A DNA stretch of 43,822 bases from Thaumasiovibrio sp043421945 (GCA_043421945.1 JBHOGO010000035.1:1-43822); one strand, 5' to 3'. Positions 33,079 to 42,686 are shown, counted from the first letter of the stretch. Notes: generated by a model not told the origin, from the sequence alone. A program made the numbers and translations.

Positions 33079-34036
33079 TTTTGCTCTTCCCTGGGCTTGG
33101 CTGCTCTTACCGCTACCTTTTGTCGCTCGTTGGTTACTCCCGAACTCGCAGCAAAATGCGACCATTCGCTTAGCACGCCTTCCTGTCGGGATGTCACAGA
33201 TCAAACGCCAACCGCGGTTATTACCGATATTACTCACCGTCTGCTGGGTATGCTTAGTGAGCGCGATGGCTCGACCAATCTGGCAAGGTGAACCCATATC
33301 AATCCCTTCGGAGCACCGCGATGTCATGCTGGTTGTTGACCTTTCTGGGTCGATGGACATTGAGGATATGAGCGATGGTCGTGGACAACCTATTAACCGC
33401 TTAAGGGCAGTTAAAGATGTACTCAGTGATTTTGTTGAGACCCGACGTGGTGACCGATTAGGTCTGGTTGTTTTTGCCGACCACGGCTACCTTCATACCC
33501 CCTTAACGCTGGATATCAATAGCCTACAACAGCAGATCGACCAACTCGTCCTCGGCCTTGTAGGTCAAATGACCGCTATTGGTGAAGGGATTGCAATCGC
33601 AACGAAAACCTTCATAGAGAGCGACGCGCCACAACGAGTCATGGTGCTATTGAGTGACGGTGGTAACACCTCTGGCATTATTGAGCCGATAGAAGCTGCC
33701 AAGCTTGCCGTTGAAAGTGATGTGACGATTTACAGCGTCGGGGTCGGCGCCGAAGAGATGCAAGTACGTCGCATGTTCCGAACAGAAACGGTCAATCCAG
33801 CCTGGGATCTCGATGAAGAAACACTGACTGAGGTTGCAGAGATGACGGGAGGACAATACTTCCGCGCTCGTAACCAAACCGAGCTAGCAGAAATCTATGG
33901 CATCATTGATGAGCTAGAGCCTATCTCAGAGGCCAATCAAGTCTGGCGTCCTCGTCATGATCTCTTTATGTACCCACTCGGGGTCTTCATTGCACTGTTT
34001 TCTACCCTCATGATTCTTCGGAGACGTTATGGTTAA
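33071..34036 (+). CDS. batA: VWA-domain membrane protein, BatA-like
   Basis: A 321-aa protein: an N-terminal membrane helix pair (FALPWAWLLLPLPFVARWLL, then LPILLTVCWVCLVSAMARP), a VWA domain with MIDAS motif DLSGSMD, and a C-terminal membrane helix (YPLGVFIALFSTLMIL). It is expected to bind a divalent cation and partners in the periplasm. ATG 33071 is chosen, with GGAGG 5 nt upstream, overlapping the DUF4381 stop. An in-frame upstream extension to 32810 lies wholly within DUF4381 and is not credible. Confidence 0.9.
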   Translation: MFSFALPWAWLLLPLPFVARWLLPNSQQNATIRLARLPVGMSQIKRQPRLLPILLTVCWVCLVSAMARPIWQGEPISIPSEHRDVMLVVDLSGSMDIEDMSDGRGQPINRLRAVKDVLSDFVETRRGDRLGLVVFADHGYLHTPLTLDINSLQQQIDQLVLGLVGQMTAIGEGIAIATKTFIESDAPQRVMVLLSDGGNTSGIIEPIEAAKLAVESDVTIYSVGVGAEEMQVRRMFRTETVNPAWDLDEETLTEVAEMTGGQYFRARNQTELAEIYGIIDELEPISEANQVWRPRHDLFMYPLGVFIALFSTLMILRRRYG

Positions 34037-36080
34037 TTTCCTCTACCCAATGTGGTTGTGGGGACTTTTACTCACGCCCCTCATTTACGTTTTACAACAA
34101 CGCCACACTGCAGCTAACACCTTAATTGCCTCGCACTTACAGCAAGCGAAAAGTCAACAAGGGCAAAAGAAGAGCAGCAAAAGTAAACCTAGCGATCATC
34201 ACTTATCACCGCTATTGAGCATGACACGTAAGGTTGGCTTACCGGGTCTGAATGCTAAATGGTTGAGTGTAGGATGGTTTATCACACTGTTGGCACTCTC
34301 GGGCCCACACTGGCGACAAGCTGAAATGCCAGTCACTCAATCAGAGCAAGCACGTGTACTCGTTATGGATATGTCGCTATCGATGCTAGGTGAAGACATC
34401 AAGCCAAGTCGTTATACACAATCCATTTTCAAAACCATGGATCTGCTACCGCAATTAGAGGATGGCTATACGGGTGTCGTTGCGTACACCGCAGATGCTT
34501 ATATCGTTAGTCCGTTGACCCATGATACCGCGACAATTCGAAGCCAGCTCCCTAACCTGTCGCCAAATTTGATGCCTATCCAAGGTAAGAATGCCGCCAC
34601 CGGTGTCGAACGAGCTATCGAGCTATTATCACAATCGGGATACCTCAGTGGCGATATCGTGTTGATCACCTCAGGGATCAGCGAGCGAGAGCAAGCCGCA
34701 ATCTCCGCGTTATTGAAAAAGACGAACTATCGCTTATCAGCATATCCACTAGCAACAACGCAAGGTACACCTATCTTCGATTTGGACCGTCAAATATTAA
34801 CGGATGGACAAGGTCAAACCGTTGTGTCTCGCTTAACGCCATCTCGGTTACGTGAGCTTACTCGGCAATCAGGTGGTATCTATGTGTCTTATCGCAACGA
34901 CAACCAAGATATCGAAAGGCTATCTCAATTTGTCATGAACGCAGATAACCACTTGGGCAATACACAGTCGTCAGCCAATGACAAAATGTTGGCTTCACAA
35001 GTCATTAATGATGGCTACTGGCTGGTGTGGATTATTGCAGGCTTTGTCATTTTTTCCTTCCGCCGAGGGGCGATTTGGAGCTTGGCTTTGGTGCTCGCTT
35101 TACCACTAACCCAACCACTCGAAGCCGCGGAGACAGCTCTAAGTCAGGTTTGGAAAAATAACGAGCGCCAAGCTTTCGAACTGTACGAACAAGGTCACTA
35201 CGAAGCAGCAGCGCAAAAGTTTGATGACCCCATGTGGCAAGGCAGTGCATGGTATGAGCATGGTGATTACCACGCCGCCGTCGATGCTTTCGAACGTGTG
35301 GGCGACAGCCAAGCCGACTACAACCTCGCTAACGCCTATGCCCAAATAAGAGAACTAGAAAAAGCAGCCATGCTTTATCGAAAAGTCTTATCTGACGACC
35401 CTGAGCACCTTGATGCCGCCGAAAACCTCGCACTGGTCGAATCGCTCATGCAGAATCAGGATCAAGAAAATCAGGAAGGTGACCCATCAGGAGAAGACTC
35501 ATCAAACGGAGAGAGCCAGGAGCCAGGTCAAGACGATAGCCAAGGTGAAAATCAAGACCAACAAGGTGATAGTCAAGGCGAGCAGTCACAAGACAGCTCA
35601 TCTCAGAGCGGTGACTCACAGCAGGAGGACTCGCAAGGCAACTCTTCACAAGATAGTTCCTCACAAGATAGTTCTTCACAAAATGCCCCCTCTCAGAACA
35701 GTGCTTCACAAAATAATGAGCTTCAAGGCGACGATCCACAACAGAATAACGACGCCGCCCAACCTACGGGATCTCCAGAAGAAAATGGCGAACCAGACGC
35801 TGGCAGTGATGAAAGGGCCTTCTCAAACACAGAAGCTGATCAGCAAGCTCAAGAAAATAAGCAAGAAGGCGGTCTAGAAACAGGTGAAGAGACTGACCAA
35901 GAGGAAACGTTAGACAATGCTGTCGCCGCGTCACCTCAAGCTGGACAACTTGAAGAAGGGAACCCTGTGCTTAATAAACTCGATCAAATCCCTGATGACA
36001 GAGCGCGATTACTGCGTAATCAAATGATATTGCAAGCGCGCGAACGCCCTCAACCATCAATGGAAGCAACAGAATGGTAA
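34029..36080 (+). CDS. batB: VWA/TPR membrane protein, BatB/BatC-like fusion
   Basis: A 683-aa protein. An N-terminal membrane segment, a VWA domain with DMSLSML (DxSxS), a second membrane helix (about 319-335, GYWLVWIIAGFVIFSF), then TPR repeats (about 379-475: QAFELYEQGHYEAAAQKF, DYHAAVDAFERVG, KAAMLYRKVLSDDPEHLDA) combine BatB with BatC. A long Gln/Ser/Asn/Asp-rich low-complexity region (about 477-620) follows, then a short conserved end DDRARLLRNQM. GGAG precedes the ATG by 5 nt. The gene overlaps BatA (8 nt) and BatD (7 nt). Confidence 0.9.
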   Translation: MVNFLYPMWLWGLLLTPLIYVLQQRHTAANTLIASHLQQAKSQQGQKKSSKSKPSDHHLSPLLSMTRKVGLPGLNAKWLSVGWFITLLALSGPHWRQAEMPVTQSEQARVLVMDMSLSMLGEDIKPSRYTQSIFKTMDLLPQLEDGYTGVVAYTADAYIVSPLTHDTATIRSQLPNLSPNLMPIQGKNAATGVERAIELLSQSGYLSGDIVLITSGISEREQAAISALLKKTNYRLSAYPLATTQGTPIFDLDRQILTDGQGQTVVSRLTPSRLRELTRQSGGIYVSYRNDNQDIERLSQFVMNADNHLGNTQSSANDKMLASQVINDGYWLVWIIAGFVIFSFRRGAIWSLALVLALPLTQPLEAAETALSQVWKNNERQAFELYEQGHYEAAAQKFDDPMWQGSAWYEHGDYHAAVDAFERVGDSQADYNLANAYAQIRELEKAAMLYRKVLSDDPEHLDAAENLALVESLMQNQDQENQEGDPSGEDSSNGESQEPGQDDSQGENQDQQGDSQGEQSQDSSSQSGDSQQEDSQGNSSQDSSSQDSSSQNAPSQNSASQNNELQGDDPQQNNDAAQPTGSPEENGEPDAGSDERAFSNTEADQQAQENKQEGGLETGEETDQEETLDNAVAASPQAGQLEEGNPVLNKLDQIPDDRARLLRNQMILQARERPQPSMEATEW

Positions 36081-37795
36081 CTCAGACAATGAAAAGTATT
36101 TGGATGTTATTTGTCGCCGTCTTATTCGCCACGATAGTTAGCACCAGTCATGCCGCGAGTGAAGATGAACAAGCTCATCAGCGCACTGCGGTTGCAACGG
36201 TCAACACGAATAATGTCGAGGTGGGTGAGACCCTTTATCTCAGTATAGCCATCAATGAACGTGTCGACTGGCGAGATCTCGATCTCTCCCCCCTTGAGCC
36301 TAACTTTGTTTTTGGCAACATTAATCCGCGTACCAGCTATGTGAACATTAATGGCGAATCGAAGACAGAAACCGTACTTCGTATTCCATTACGTGTGATT
36401 GACCCACTTACCACAGAGGTTCCTGCACTGCCTATTGATGGACTGCTCACACAGCCTATTCCGCTCAATATCCTTGCTGCCAACGAAAAGATAGATACAC
36501 TCACTCAAGATGTTCTCTTTAAGTCTCAGATTAACGCGACCACACTTTATCCCCAGCAATCTGCGATTTACACCATGCAAGTCATCGCTGCGGTACAGGT
36601 CGAAGACATCAGCCTGACACCTCCATCGGGGGAAGGGCTAACTGTCGAAACATTCGGTGAAGATAAACAATATCGCACCGTACTGAACGGTCGCAGTTTT
36701 GCTGTTTTAGAACGCCAATACCGTATCACTGCTGATTATGACTCAGTCGAAGCAATGCCAGATGACCTCGCAACAACGCTACAGAGTGCAACATTCAGCG
36801 GGACGGTACCCAATTTAGACCGTCGTGGTTTTTCGACTGGGCGCGGCACACGAGTTAGCCGCTCTGGTGAAAATTATGAACTGAGTATTCGTGCTATACC
36901 ATCAGACTATGAAGGTGTATGGCTACCGACCACAGCCCTAAGCCTCCAAGAAAATTGGCAACCTGACTCATTGAACCGTATCGACATGAGTGATACCTCG
37001 GTGACTGTTGGCGATGCCATCACGAGAGAAATCACGCTTGCGATCGATAACCGAGAAGCAAGTTTATTCCCGAATATTAATATTCAATACCCAAGTGCGA
37101 TGAGTGTCTACGATGAACGCCCGGAATTCAGAACGGAGGGTAACACCACCATCATGACTCTGAAGCAGGTGTTAATACCGCGTCAAGCTGGTGAGATTAC
37201 CCTACCCGGCATGACAGTAAACTGGTGGGATAGCGAAAATCACCAAGCTAAGACCGCAGAGCTGAGTGCTAAAACGATCAGCATTAATGCAGCGCCAGCA
37301 CAAAACGACGGCTTTCCCGATACCCCTATTCTGCCATCGCAAACAGAGGTTATTGAAGTAAAAGACGCAGGCTGGTGGCCAATGATTGCTGCCACCTTTG
37401 CATTGTTATGGGTGGTGACATTGGGAATGTGGTGGAAATCTTCACGTCTCCATCACCAAGTGGCTAGCGGCGATCCTGAAGGAAGCTTAAATGCAAATAG
37501 CCAAAGCGGAACCAATGCATTTGAGAAAGCAGTTCAGCATGATAACCCCATGGAGATACAACGCGCATGGCGAAGCTGTAACCCGACTGTGCAGCACCAC
37601 ACGAAAGCAGCATTGAATGATTATTTGGCCGCTTGCTATCGCAAGACAGATAAGAATCCATCATTGGAAAATAATGCAGGAGACAGCGTATCGCCACGGC
37701 AAAATGCACGTGAAGCGTTAGCGACACAAGTAAAGTCAGCACCGACTGAATCAACGCATACACTATCAGCTCTCGCAGCCATTGCACCAAAATAA
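36074..37795 (+). CDS. batD: BatD-family exported membrane protein
   Basis: A 573-aa BatD protein. A signal peptide (IWMLFVAVLFATIVSTSHAA, about 9-28) is followed by repeated Ig-like beta domains with VEVGETLYLSI and QSAIYTMQVIA, and a C-terminal membrane helix (about 437-455, WWPMIAATFALLWVVTLGMWW) with a polar tail. It is the last gene of the operon; its domains probably present partners outside the inner membrane. The first ATG is supported by GGAAG 6-7 nt upstream; overlap with the BatB stop is 7 nt. Confidence 0.88.
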   Translation: MVTQTMKSIWMLFVAVLFATIVSTSHAASEDEQAHQRTAVATVNTNNVEVGETLYLSIAINERVDWRDLDLSPLEPNFVFGNINPRTSYVNINGESKTETVLRIPLRVIDPLTTEVPALPIDGLLTQPIPLNILAANEKIDTLTQDVLFKSQINATTLYPQQSAIYTMQVIAAVQVEDISLTPPSGEGLTVETFGEDKQYRTVLNGRSFAVLERQYRITADYDSVEAMPDDLATTLQSATFSGTVPNLDRRGFSTGRGTRVSRSGENYELSIRAIPSDYEGVWLPTTALSLQENWQPDSLNRIDMSDTSVTVGDAITREITLAIDNREASLFPNINIQYPSAMSVYDERPEFRTEGNTTIMTLKQVLIPRQAGEITLPGMTVNWWDSENHQAKTAELSAKTISINAAPAQNDGFPDTPILPSQTEVIEVKDAGWWPMIAATFALLWVVTLGMWWKSSRLHHQVASGDPEGSLNANSQSGTNAFEKAVQHDNPMEIQRAWRSCNPTVQHHTKAALNDYLAACYRKTDKNPSLENNAGDSVSPRQNAREALATQVKSAPTESTHTLSALAAIAPK

Positions 37796-37808
37796 CATTG
37801 ATGACATT

Positions 37809-37871
37809 TAAGCCCTCTCAGCTAAGTACTTTTGGTATTTAAATACTGTTGGTATTTACTGGGAGAGCTTA
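37809..37871 (+). terminator. Terminator-like hairpin after batD
   Basis: Arms 37809-37821 and 37859-37871 form a 13-bp stem with one mismatch and one G-U, with a 37-nt loop containing TTGGTATTTA twice. A weak T-rich TTATTTCT follows. It is 14 nt past the batD stop. Confidence 0.45.
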
Positions 37872-38080
37872 TTTCTAAAGGGGAGTGATAACAACTGAGA
37901 GGAGTACATCTATTCCCCCTTTCATGGATAAACCGGATTTTAGTAAATCGCTAAATGTCGAATACCCTCTACCACTGCAAATTACTTTAGTGACCGATAT
38001 AGTTGTGATCGATAAAGTAATGACCAACATTGCTCAGCGACTACTTTTTCCTTCTAGTCGCCCAGAACGGTAACGCAAAA

Positions 38081-38116
38081 AAAGCTAACCCGTTTGATGA
38101 CAGAGGGGTTAGCTTT
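38081..38116 (-). terminator. Terminator of the ABC-transporter/pyrophosphatase-like operon
   Basis: Perfect 11-bp stem AAAGCTAACCC/GGGTTAGCTTT with a 14-nt loop; on the minus strand it runs into TTTTTTT. It lies 30 nt past the stop at 38146. Confidence 0.9.
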
Positions 38117-38145
38117 AAATTCATAAGTTAGCCATACAGCGGAAA

Positions 38146-38640
38146 TTATGCAGCTTTAGCTTGGTATCGGCTTTGGGCTTGTTCAAGAAGACGACGAGCA
38201 GCGTGCTCATCTTTATAACCATCGAGCTTAACGGTCTTACGCCCTTCAGGTAATTGCTTATAAACACTATAAAACGCGTAGATGCGATCGAGTTCAGCCT
38301 TTGGCAAATCATGAATTGAGTTAATTTCTGCGTAGGTTGGGTCGATGTCTTCAGTGGGTACAGCAATGAATTTTTCATCCTTCTCACCACCATCTGTCAT
38401 ATCGATATAACCAATGACTTTAATATCAATATAGGTAGCAGGCAATAAAGGTTCACGTGTGATCACAAGAACATCAGAAGCTGCGCCGTCGTCAGCCAAC
38501 GTCTCATCAATATAGCCATAATTCGCTGGGTAACTCACCGGCATAGATTGGAAGTGCTTTACTTTTAAGCGTCCCTGTTCGTCGAAACTGTAGCGTGTGA
38601 TGCTCCCTGCTGGGATCTCAACTTTCATTGTATATTTCAT
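38146..38640 (-). CDS. Family-I inorganic pyrophosphatase-like protein, active site degenerate
   Basis: A 164-aa protein with the family-I PPase fold markers EIPAGSITRYSFD, YPANYGYIDETL, DVLVI, MTDGGEKDEKFIAVP and VYKQLPEGR. The signature DxDPxD of true enzymes is D51-G-A-A-S-D56: the residue matching E. coli D67, a key metal ligand and proposed general base, is Ala53, and Pro is Ala. E. coli K29, E31 and R43 are Arg16, Ser18 and His29 here. Y37, Y41, D83, D88 and K90 are kept. It is probably not a standard pyrophosphatase; it may act on another phosphate compound or only bind one. It ends a four-gene importer operon, 9 nt after the ATPase gene. Confidence 0.85.
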   Translation of the reverse strand: MKYTMKVEIPAGSITRYSFDEQGRLKVKHFQSMPVSYPANYGYIDETLADDGAASDVLVITREPLLPATYIDIKVIGYIDMTDGGEKDEKFIAVPTEDIDPTYAEINSIHDLPKAELDRIYAFYSVYKQLPEGRKTVKLDGYKDEHAARRLLEQAQSRYQAKAA

Positions 38641-38649
38641 GATTCGATA

Positions 38650-39741
38650 TTACTCATTTATAAGTAGGCAGTGCTCAAAAGGCATGTTTATTTTTACTAA
38701 AGTATCAAGTTCAATACTTTCAGGGTGCTGGATAGGAATATCGACCTCAGCGCCGACATTGATATCGATACGCCAATGGCTTCCCTCAAAACTCGATTTC
38801 ACAACTCGACCCGATAGAGCACTTTGACTGTTATCGTTATCTGTAGCGAAACTTAATCCCGAGCTTCGCAGCCATAAATGATTGCTTGTCTTACCCAACT
38901 TTGAGGAAGGCTTAGCTCTTAAGTATTGACCACGAAAGTATGCACTTGCCACCTTCTCAATAGGGTCAACGTTAATACTCTCAACAGGTAACTTGCAGTC
39001 AAAGCCAGCAAGTGACGCAATCCAAGGGGAATTAGGCGCAGAAAATAGAGCCTCAGGAGAGTCAATTTGCTCAATCTCTCCATCTTTCATGACAATAATT
39101 TTATCTGCAAACGCACAGGCTTCTAATGGGTCATGAGTGACATACAAAACTGTTTTATTCAGTTTTTTAAATAACTTAGAAAACTCACTGCGCATCTCAG
39201 CTCTGAGCTGAATATCGAGGTTAGACAGAGGTTCATCAAACAGCAACACATCTGGGTTTGTGGCGATGGCACGTGCAATAGAGACTCGTTGTGCTTGTCC
39301 TCCAGATAGCTCACGTGGGTAACGGTCGGCATACTGCGTAATCTGGAGCAGCTTAAGCATTTCGTTCACTCGGCGCTGACGATCATCTTTGCTCATACGA
39401 TTTAAACCGTAACCGATGATATCTCTCACCTTCATATGAGGCCACAATGCATAGTCCTGAAACACCATGTTCATTCGGCGATGCTCTGGTGGAAAGGCAA
39501 GAGAGCCATCTGTAATCACTTCTTCTTGCAAGCTCACAGTGCCGCTCGCAGGCGTATCAATACCGGCAATGATTTTTAGTAATGAAGATTTTCCAGAGCC
39601 AGATGGGCCGACAATACAATACACCTGCCCCTCTTCAAGTGAGAAAGAGACGTCTTTTAAAATTTCTTGCTTACCGATGGTGCGATAAACGTTTTTGCAG
39701 CTCAAAAAAGCCGATGAGCTTGCAGTTAAAGTATTCGACAT
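38650..39741 (-). CDS. ABC importer ATP-binding protein (PotA/FbpC type)
   Basis: A 363-aa ABC ATPase with Walker A GPSGSGKSS, Q-loop FQDYALWPH, signature LSGGQAQRVSIARA, Walker B VLLFDEPLSNLD and the H-loop in YVTHDPLEA. A C-terminal regulatory (TOBE-like) region follows from about residue 245. The layout is that of iron(III), polyamine, thiamine and phosphonate importers. It starts 7 nt after the permease stop. It shares the operon with a binding protein, fused permease and the pyrophosphatase-like protein. Confidence 0.92.
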   Translation of the reverse strand: MSNTLTASSSAFLSCKNVYRTIGKQEILKDVSFSLEEGQVYCIVGPSGSGKSSLLKIIAGIDTPASGTVSLQEEVITDGSLAFPPEHRRMNMVFQDYALWPHMKVRDIIGYGLNRMSKDDRQRRVNEMLKLLQITQYADRYPRELSGGQAQRVSIARAIATNPDVLLFDEPLSNLDIQLRAEMRSEFSKLFKKLNKTVLYVTHDPLEACAFADKIIVMKDGEIEQIDSPEALFSAPNSPWIASLAGFDCKLPVESINVDPIEKVASAYFRGQYLRAKPSSKLGKTSNHLWLRSSGLSFATDNDNSQSALSGRVVKSSFEGSHWRIDINVGAEVDIPIQHPESIELDTLVKINMPFEHCLLINE

Positions 39742-39748
39742 ATCTCGT

Positions 39749-41500
39749 TTACTCTTTAATTAAATGACTGAAATGACGACGCAGTAGTGCGTTACAAACG
39801 GCAATGATAATAGCGGCGACCGAACCCGCGACAAAAACAGCGGCGGTAGAAATCCCGTACTCACCAGAGTCAAACTGCGCACTGACGAACGGTGCAAGCA
39901 TTTCAAATCTCGCTGGGCGCAACATGGAGTTAATCGCTAACTCAAAAATGCTAGAGCCAAAGCCTGAAAGAGTCGCTGAAATCAATGCGGTTAACACAAG
40001 CGGCATAACAATGGTGTATAGACGGCGCGGTAAACCCGCCCCTTGTAAACGTGCAGCGTTTAATTGGCTAATTGGTACTTGAGCCATTGCGCCCATCAAG
40101 ATTCGCACCGCGACAGGAACCGATGTAGCCGTCGATGCCAGTACCAATAACCCTGGCTTTCCATACAAATTAAGACCTAGAGAGGAAAGCAGTGGTGAGT
40201 TCCATACAAAAATGAATCCCACACCCAAAATGACACCGGGAATCGCCATCGATAAGGTACAAGCAGTATCAATGATTCGGTTCATGCCATTACTTGTAAA
40301 GGTTAATAAATAGGCAGCTAAGAAGGCTAATATCGCGCTCAAAATCGAAGACTGCCCCGCAATGACCAATGCATTTTTCAAACCTTCACTAAATTGCGAC
40401 CGACTGTGAAATAGATTGATGTAGTTATCAAAGCCAAAATTACCAATGAAGAAGCCATTCCAGAGCTGGTCCATAAATGAAACCATCAAACTGGTCCCGA
40501 TTGGAATCCCTACTGCAATGAATAGAAAACTCCATACCACACTCGCCAGCAATTTAGCGCGTGGGGCCACAGGCGTGATTTGCATTTCTGTCTGGCTAGA
40601 CAAAAACTGATAAGGTCGGGCGCGCAATATCCAGAAGTAGGCGAATAACGCAACAAACATAATAATGGCTAAGTACGTCGCTAATATGCCCGCTAAATCA
40701 AAGCGTATTGGAGAGTGATTAATTGCAGCGTAAATCGTATACGGCAACGTAGGGTATCGATAGCTGGTTGCCATGGCTGCGGGCAGCCCAAAGTCACCAA
40801 TGGTATCGATGAAGACCAGCACAATACCAGAAAGCAGTGCAGGCAATAGCAAAGGTATACGTACCGTCAGGAATACCTGCCACGCTGGGCGACCACATAG
40901 GCGTCCTGCAAGGCTCAAGTTCCTCATGCTCCACTGCAATGCGGCAGACATCGCAAGGTAGGCCAGCGGAAAGTTCTTCATCGCCATAATGAACACGAGC
41001 CCATTAGGGTTAAACACCAGATCCGCAACGAATGACGAGCCCGTTAGCTGCGAGGCGATTCCCGAACGGCTAGCAAATAACACCCAACCTTGTGCAATCA
41101 CAAATGACGGTATGATTAAAATACACCACACAGCAAGGTCAACGTATCGACTTCCCGGGAAACGGTAAGAGTGTCGAGCGATGGCTAACATTGCGCCCAT
41201 AAGGCCGCCAAGGACACCCGCTCCAACGGATAAATAAAGACTGTTTGTTAACGACGCCATCCACAAGCGACGTTTGAATATTTCATCAAGCCCAACGGCA
41301 TCAGAGCCAACCTCTATCCATTGTAGTACCGGTTGCAATACCACCATAAACATCGGCAGTAAGACAAGACCAGCAAGAATGAATAAAATGAAAGCGCCCA
41401 ACATTTTTTCCGGAGAAAAACGTTGGTTCAACTTAATTTTTTTTGGGCTATTAAGCGGCATCATCGGCGCCGCTTCGGTATTAGAATCAGATAACATCAT
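39749..41500 (-). CDS. ABC importer permease, two fused BPD domains
   Basis: A 583-aa inner-membrane protein with about 12 helices, made of two BPD_transp_1 domains in one chain, like FbpB/AfuB-type permeases. EAA loops are visible in both halves: SLAGRLCGRPAWQVFLTVRIPLL (about 195-217) and NAARLQGAGLPRRLYTIVMPLVL (about 475-497), the sites that dock the ATPase. The N-terminus is short and polar. The ATG overlaps the binding-protein stop as TAATG, so the two are translated together. Confidence 0.9.
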   Translation of the reverse strand: MMLSDSNTEAAPMMPLNSPKKIKLNQRFSPEKMLGAFILFILAGLVLLPMFMVVLQPVLQWIEVGSDAVGLDEIFKRRLWMASLTNSLYLSVGAGVLGGLMGAMLAIARHSYRFPGSRYVDLAVWCILIIPSFVIAQGWVLFASRSGIASQLTGSSFVADLVFNPNGLVFIMAMKNFPLAYLAMSAALQWSMRNLSLAGRLCGRPAWQVFLTVRIPLLLPALLSGIVLVFIDTIGDFGLPAAMATSYRYPTLPYTIYAAINHSPIRFDLAGILATYLAIIMFVALFAYFWILRARPYQFLSSQTEMQITPVAPRAKLLASVVWSFLFIAVGIPIGTSLMVSFMDQLWNGFFIGNFGFDNYINLFHSRSQFSEGLKNALVIAGQSSILSAILAFLAAYLLTFTSNGMNRIIDTACTLSMAIPGVILGVGFIFVWNSPLLSSLGLNLYGKPGLLVLASTATSVPVAVRILMGAMAQVPISQLNAARLQGAGLPRRLYTIVMPLVLTALISATLSGFGSSIFELAINSMLRPARFEMLAPFVSAQFDSGEYGISTAAVFVAGSVAAIIIAVCNALLRRHFSHLIKE

Positions 41501-42483
41501 TAGTTAATCGCGTTGTCTGCAAACCAGCTTTTAATCACTTCATCATTTTCGTAAGCGAACTCAACTGGAGTAAAATTATATTGAACCTCTGGACCTGGGC
41601 CAAATGGCACCTCATTAGCTTTTGCTACCGTCGGTCTAAACACGCCATCACTACCGCCGTTATCTGCTAAGAACTGCTGGCCTTTTTCACTTAGCATCCA
41701 CTCTGAAAACGCTTGTGTTGCTTCATGATGCTGAGTGTTTGCCTGAACCCCAAACGCACGCACTGTTGCTGGACTACCTGATTCTGGCCAGATAATGTCA
41801 AAGTCAGCACCCTGCTCAACAAATGTGTAAGCTTGTTGAGAAGTCAATAGTGCCACTTCTATTTCACCTGATTGCAATGCTCGACCTGTTGGGCCATTGG
41901 TACGGAAAATTCGCAAACCATTATCGAACGCCTGTGAAAACAAGTTTTTCGCTTTGTCTTCCCCTAATTGATGAAAAAGACCAGCAACACAAGGGTAAGC
42001 TGGAGCAGCAATTGATGGGTCAGCCATACCAACCACGCCTTTTAGCTCCGGCTTAACAATGTCTTCATAGCCATTAATCTCGATATCGTTATCTTTGCGC
42101 TTCACAATGACACAAGCAGAAGAGATACCTGCTGGATAGAAAGCACTGTTGCTTGGTACGATAGCACGAGCCTCGTCCGTCAGGTTTTTAGCATTCTCAA
42201 TCGTCAGGTTAGTTTTTAGGTCGCCCGCAACATTCAGGGAGTGAAGCGTATTGTCACCGTTAAACAGTATTAAATCCCATTGTGGGTTGCTGCGCTCTGC
42301 TGCGATACGTGCAACTAGATTTCCACCAGACATTTTCACAACATCAAGTTCGTAACCTGTATCTTCCGTAAATTGGTCACCAATAATCTCTTCGAAGTCA
42401 TTGGTATAAAGAACTGGAGCGGCAATAGCTTGTGCACTAAATGCCGCCGATAATGCTAGTGTGATGAGTTTTAGTTTGCTCAT
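41500..42483 (-). CDS. ABC importer periplasmic binding protein (Fe(III)/phospho-compound type)
   Basis: A 327-aa solute-binding protein. MSKLKLITLALSAAFSAQAI is a signal peptide, cut near AIAA, so it acts in the periplasm. The mature part, YTNDFEEIIGDQF, GGNLVARIAAERSNPQWDLILF and NGPTGRALQSGEIEVALL, fits the iron/thiamine/phosphonate binding-protein group. The paired iron-binding tyrosines are not evident, so a phosphorylated or other anionic ligand is plausible, in keeping with the pyrophosphatase-like partner. ATG 42483 is chosen because the signal peptide starts there; the frame is open to 42642 but that part looks unrelated. Confidence 0.85.
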   Translation of the reverse strand: MSKLKLITLALSAAFSAQAIAAPVLYTNDFEEIIGDQFTEDTGYELDVVKMSGGNLVARIAAERSNPQWDLILFNGDNTLHSLNVAGDLKTNLTIENAKNLTDEARAIVPSNSAFYPAGISSACVIVKRKDNDIEINGYEDIVKPELKGVVGMADPSIAAPAYPCVAGLFHQLGEDKAKNLFSQAFDNGLRIFRTNGPTGRALQSGEIEVALLTSQQAYTFVEQGADFDIIWPESGSPATVRAFGVQANTQHHEATQAFSEWMLSEKGQQFLADNGGSDGVFRPTVAKANEVPFGPGPEVQYNFTPVEFAYENDEVIKSWFADNAIN

Positions 42484-42604
42484 TTTAAACAGCCTTGTCG
42501 TCATTGATTCAAGTGAATGGTTTTGTATTTCGCGTTTATGGAGCAGCATTCTATGAGCAAAACACGACAAAACAATGACACTTTTAGTCACAACTGAAAG
42601 GACA

Positions 42605-42620
42605 ATTAGTTGAAAGTAAT
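42605..42620. promoter_or_regulatory. LysR-box candidate between the importer and its regulator
   Basis: ATTAGTTGAAAGTAAT is an interrupted palindrome containing T-N11-A, the minimal LysR-type motif. It lies in the 203-bp divergent region, 67 nt before the regulator start. Confidence 0.35.
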
Positions 42621-42686
42621 GTAATCTTTTCGTCATGAACAACCGTCACAATACCGCGCTACTTTTAGCAAACTTTCGAGCAAAAT

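Larger units (their letters stand above)
37796..38145. other. Intergenic region between converging batD and pyrophosphatase-like genes
   Basis: It holds the plus hairpin at 37809-37871 and the strong minus terminator at 38081-38116. A short open frame from 37885 has no recognisable product and is not supported. Confidence 0.6.

Noticed and set aside
35410..35877. 155-codon frame inside the BatB-like gene
   Set aside because: It is a shifted reading of the Gln/Ser/Asp-rich repeat region, giving the expected Lys/Thr/His-rich shadow.
37885..38073. 62-codon open frame between batD and the pyrophosphatase-like gene
   Set aside because: GTG start without a spaced ribosome site, no recognisable product, and it lies between two terminators.
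41500..42642. Start of the binding protein at 42642
   Set aside because: The extra 53 residues are unrelated to the family; a typical signal peptide begins at 42483.
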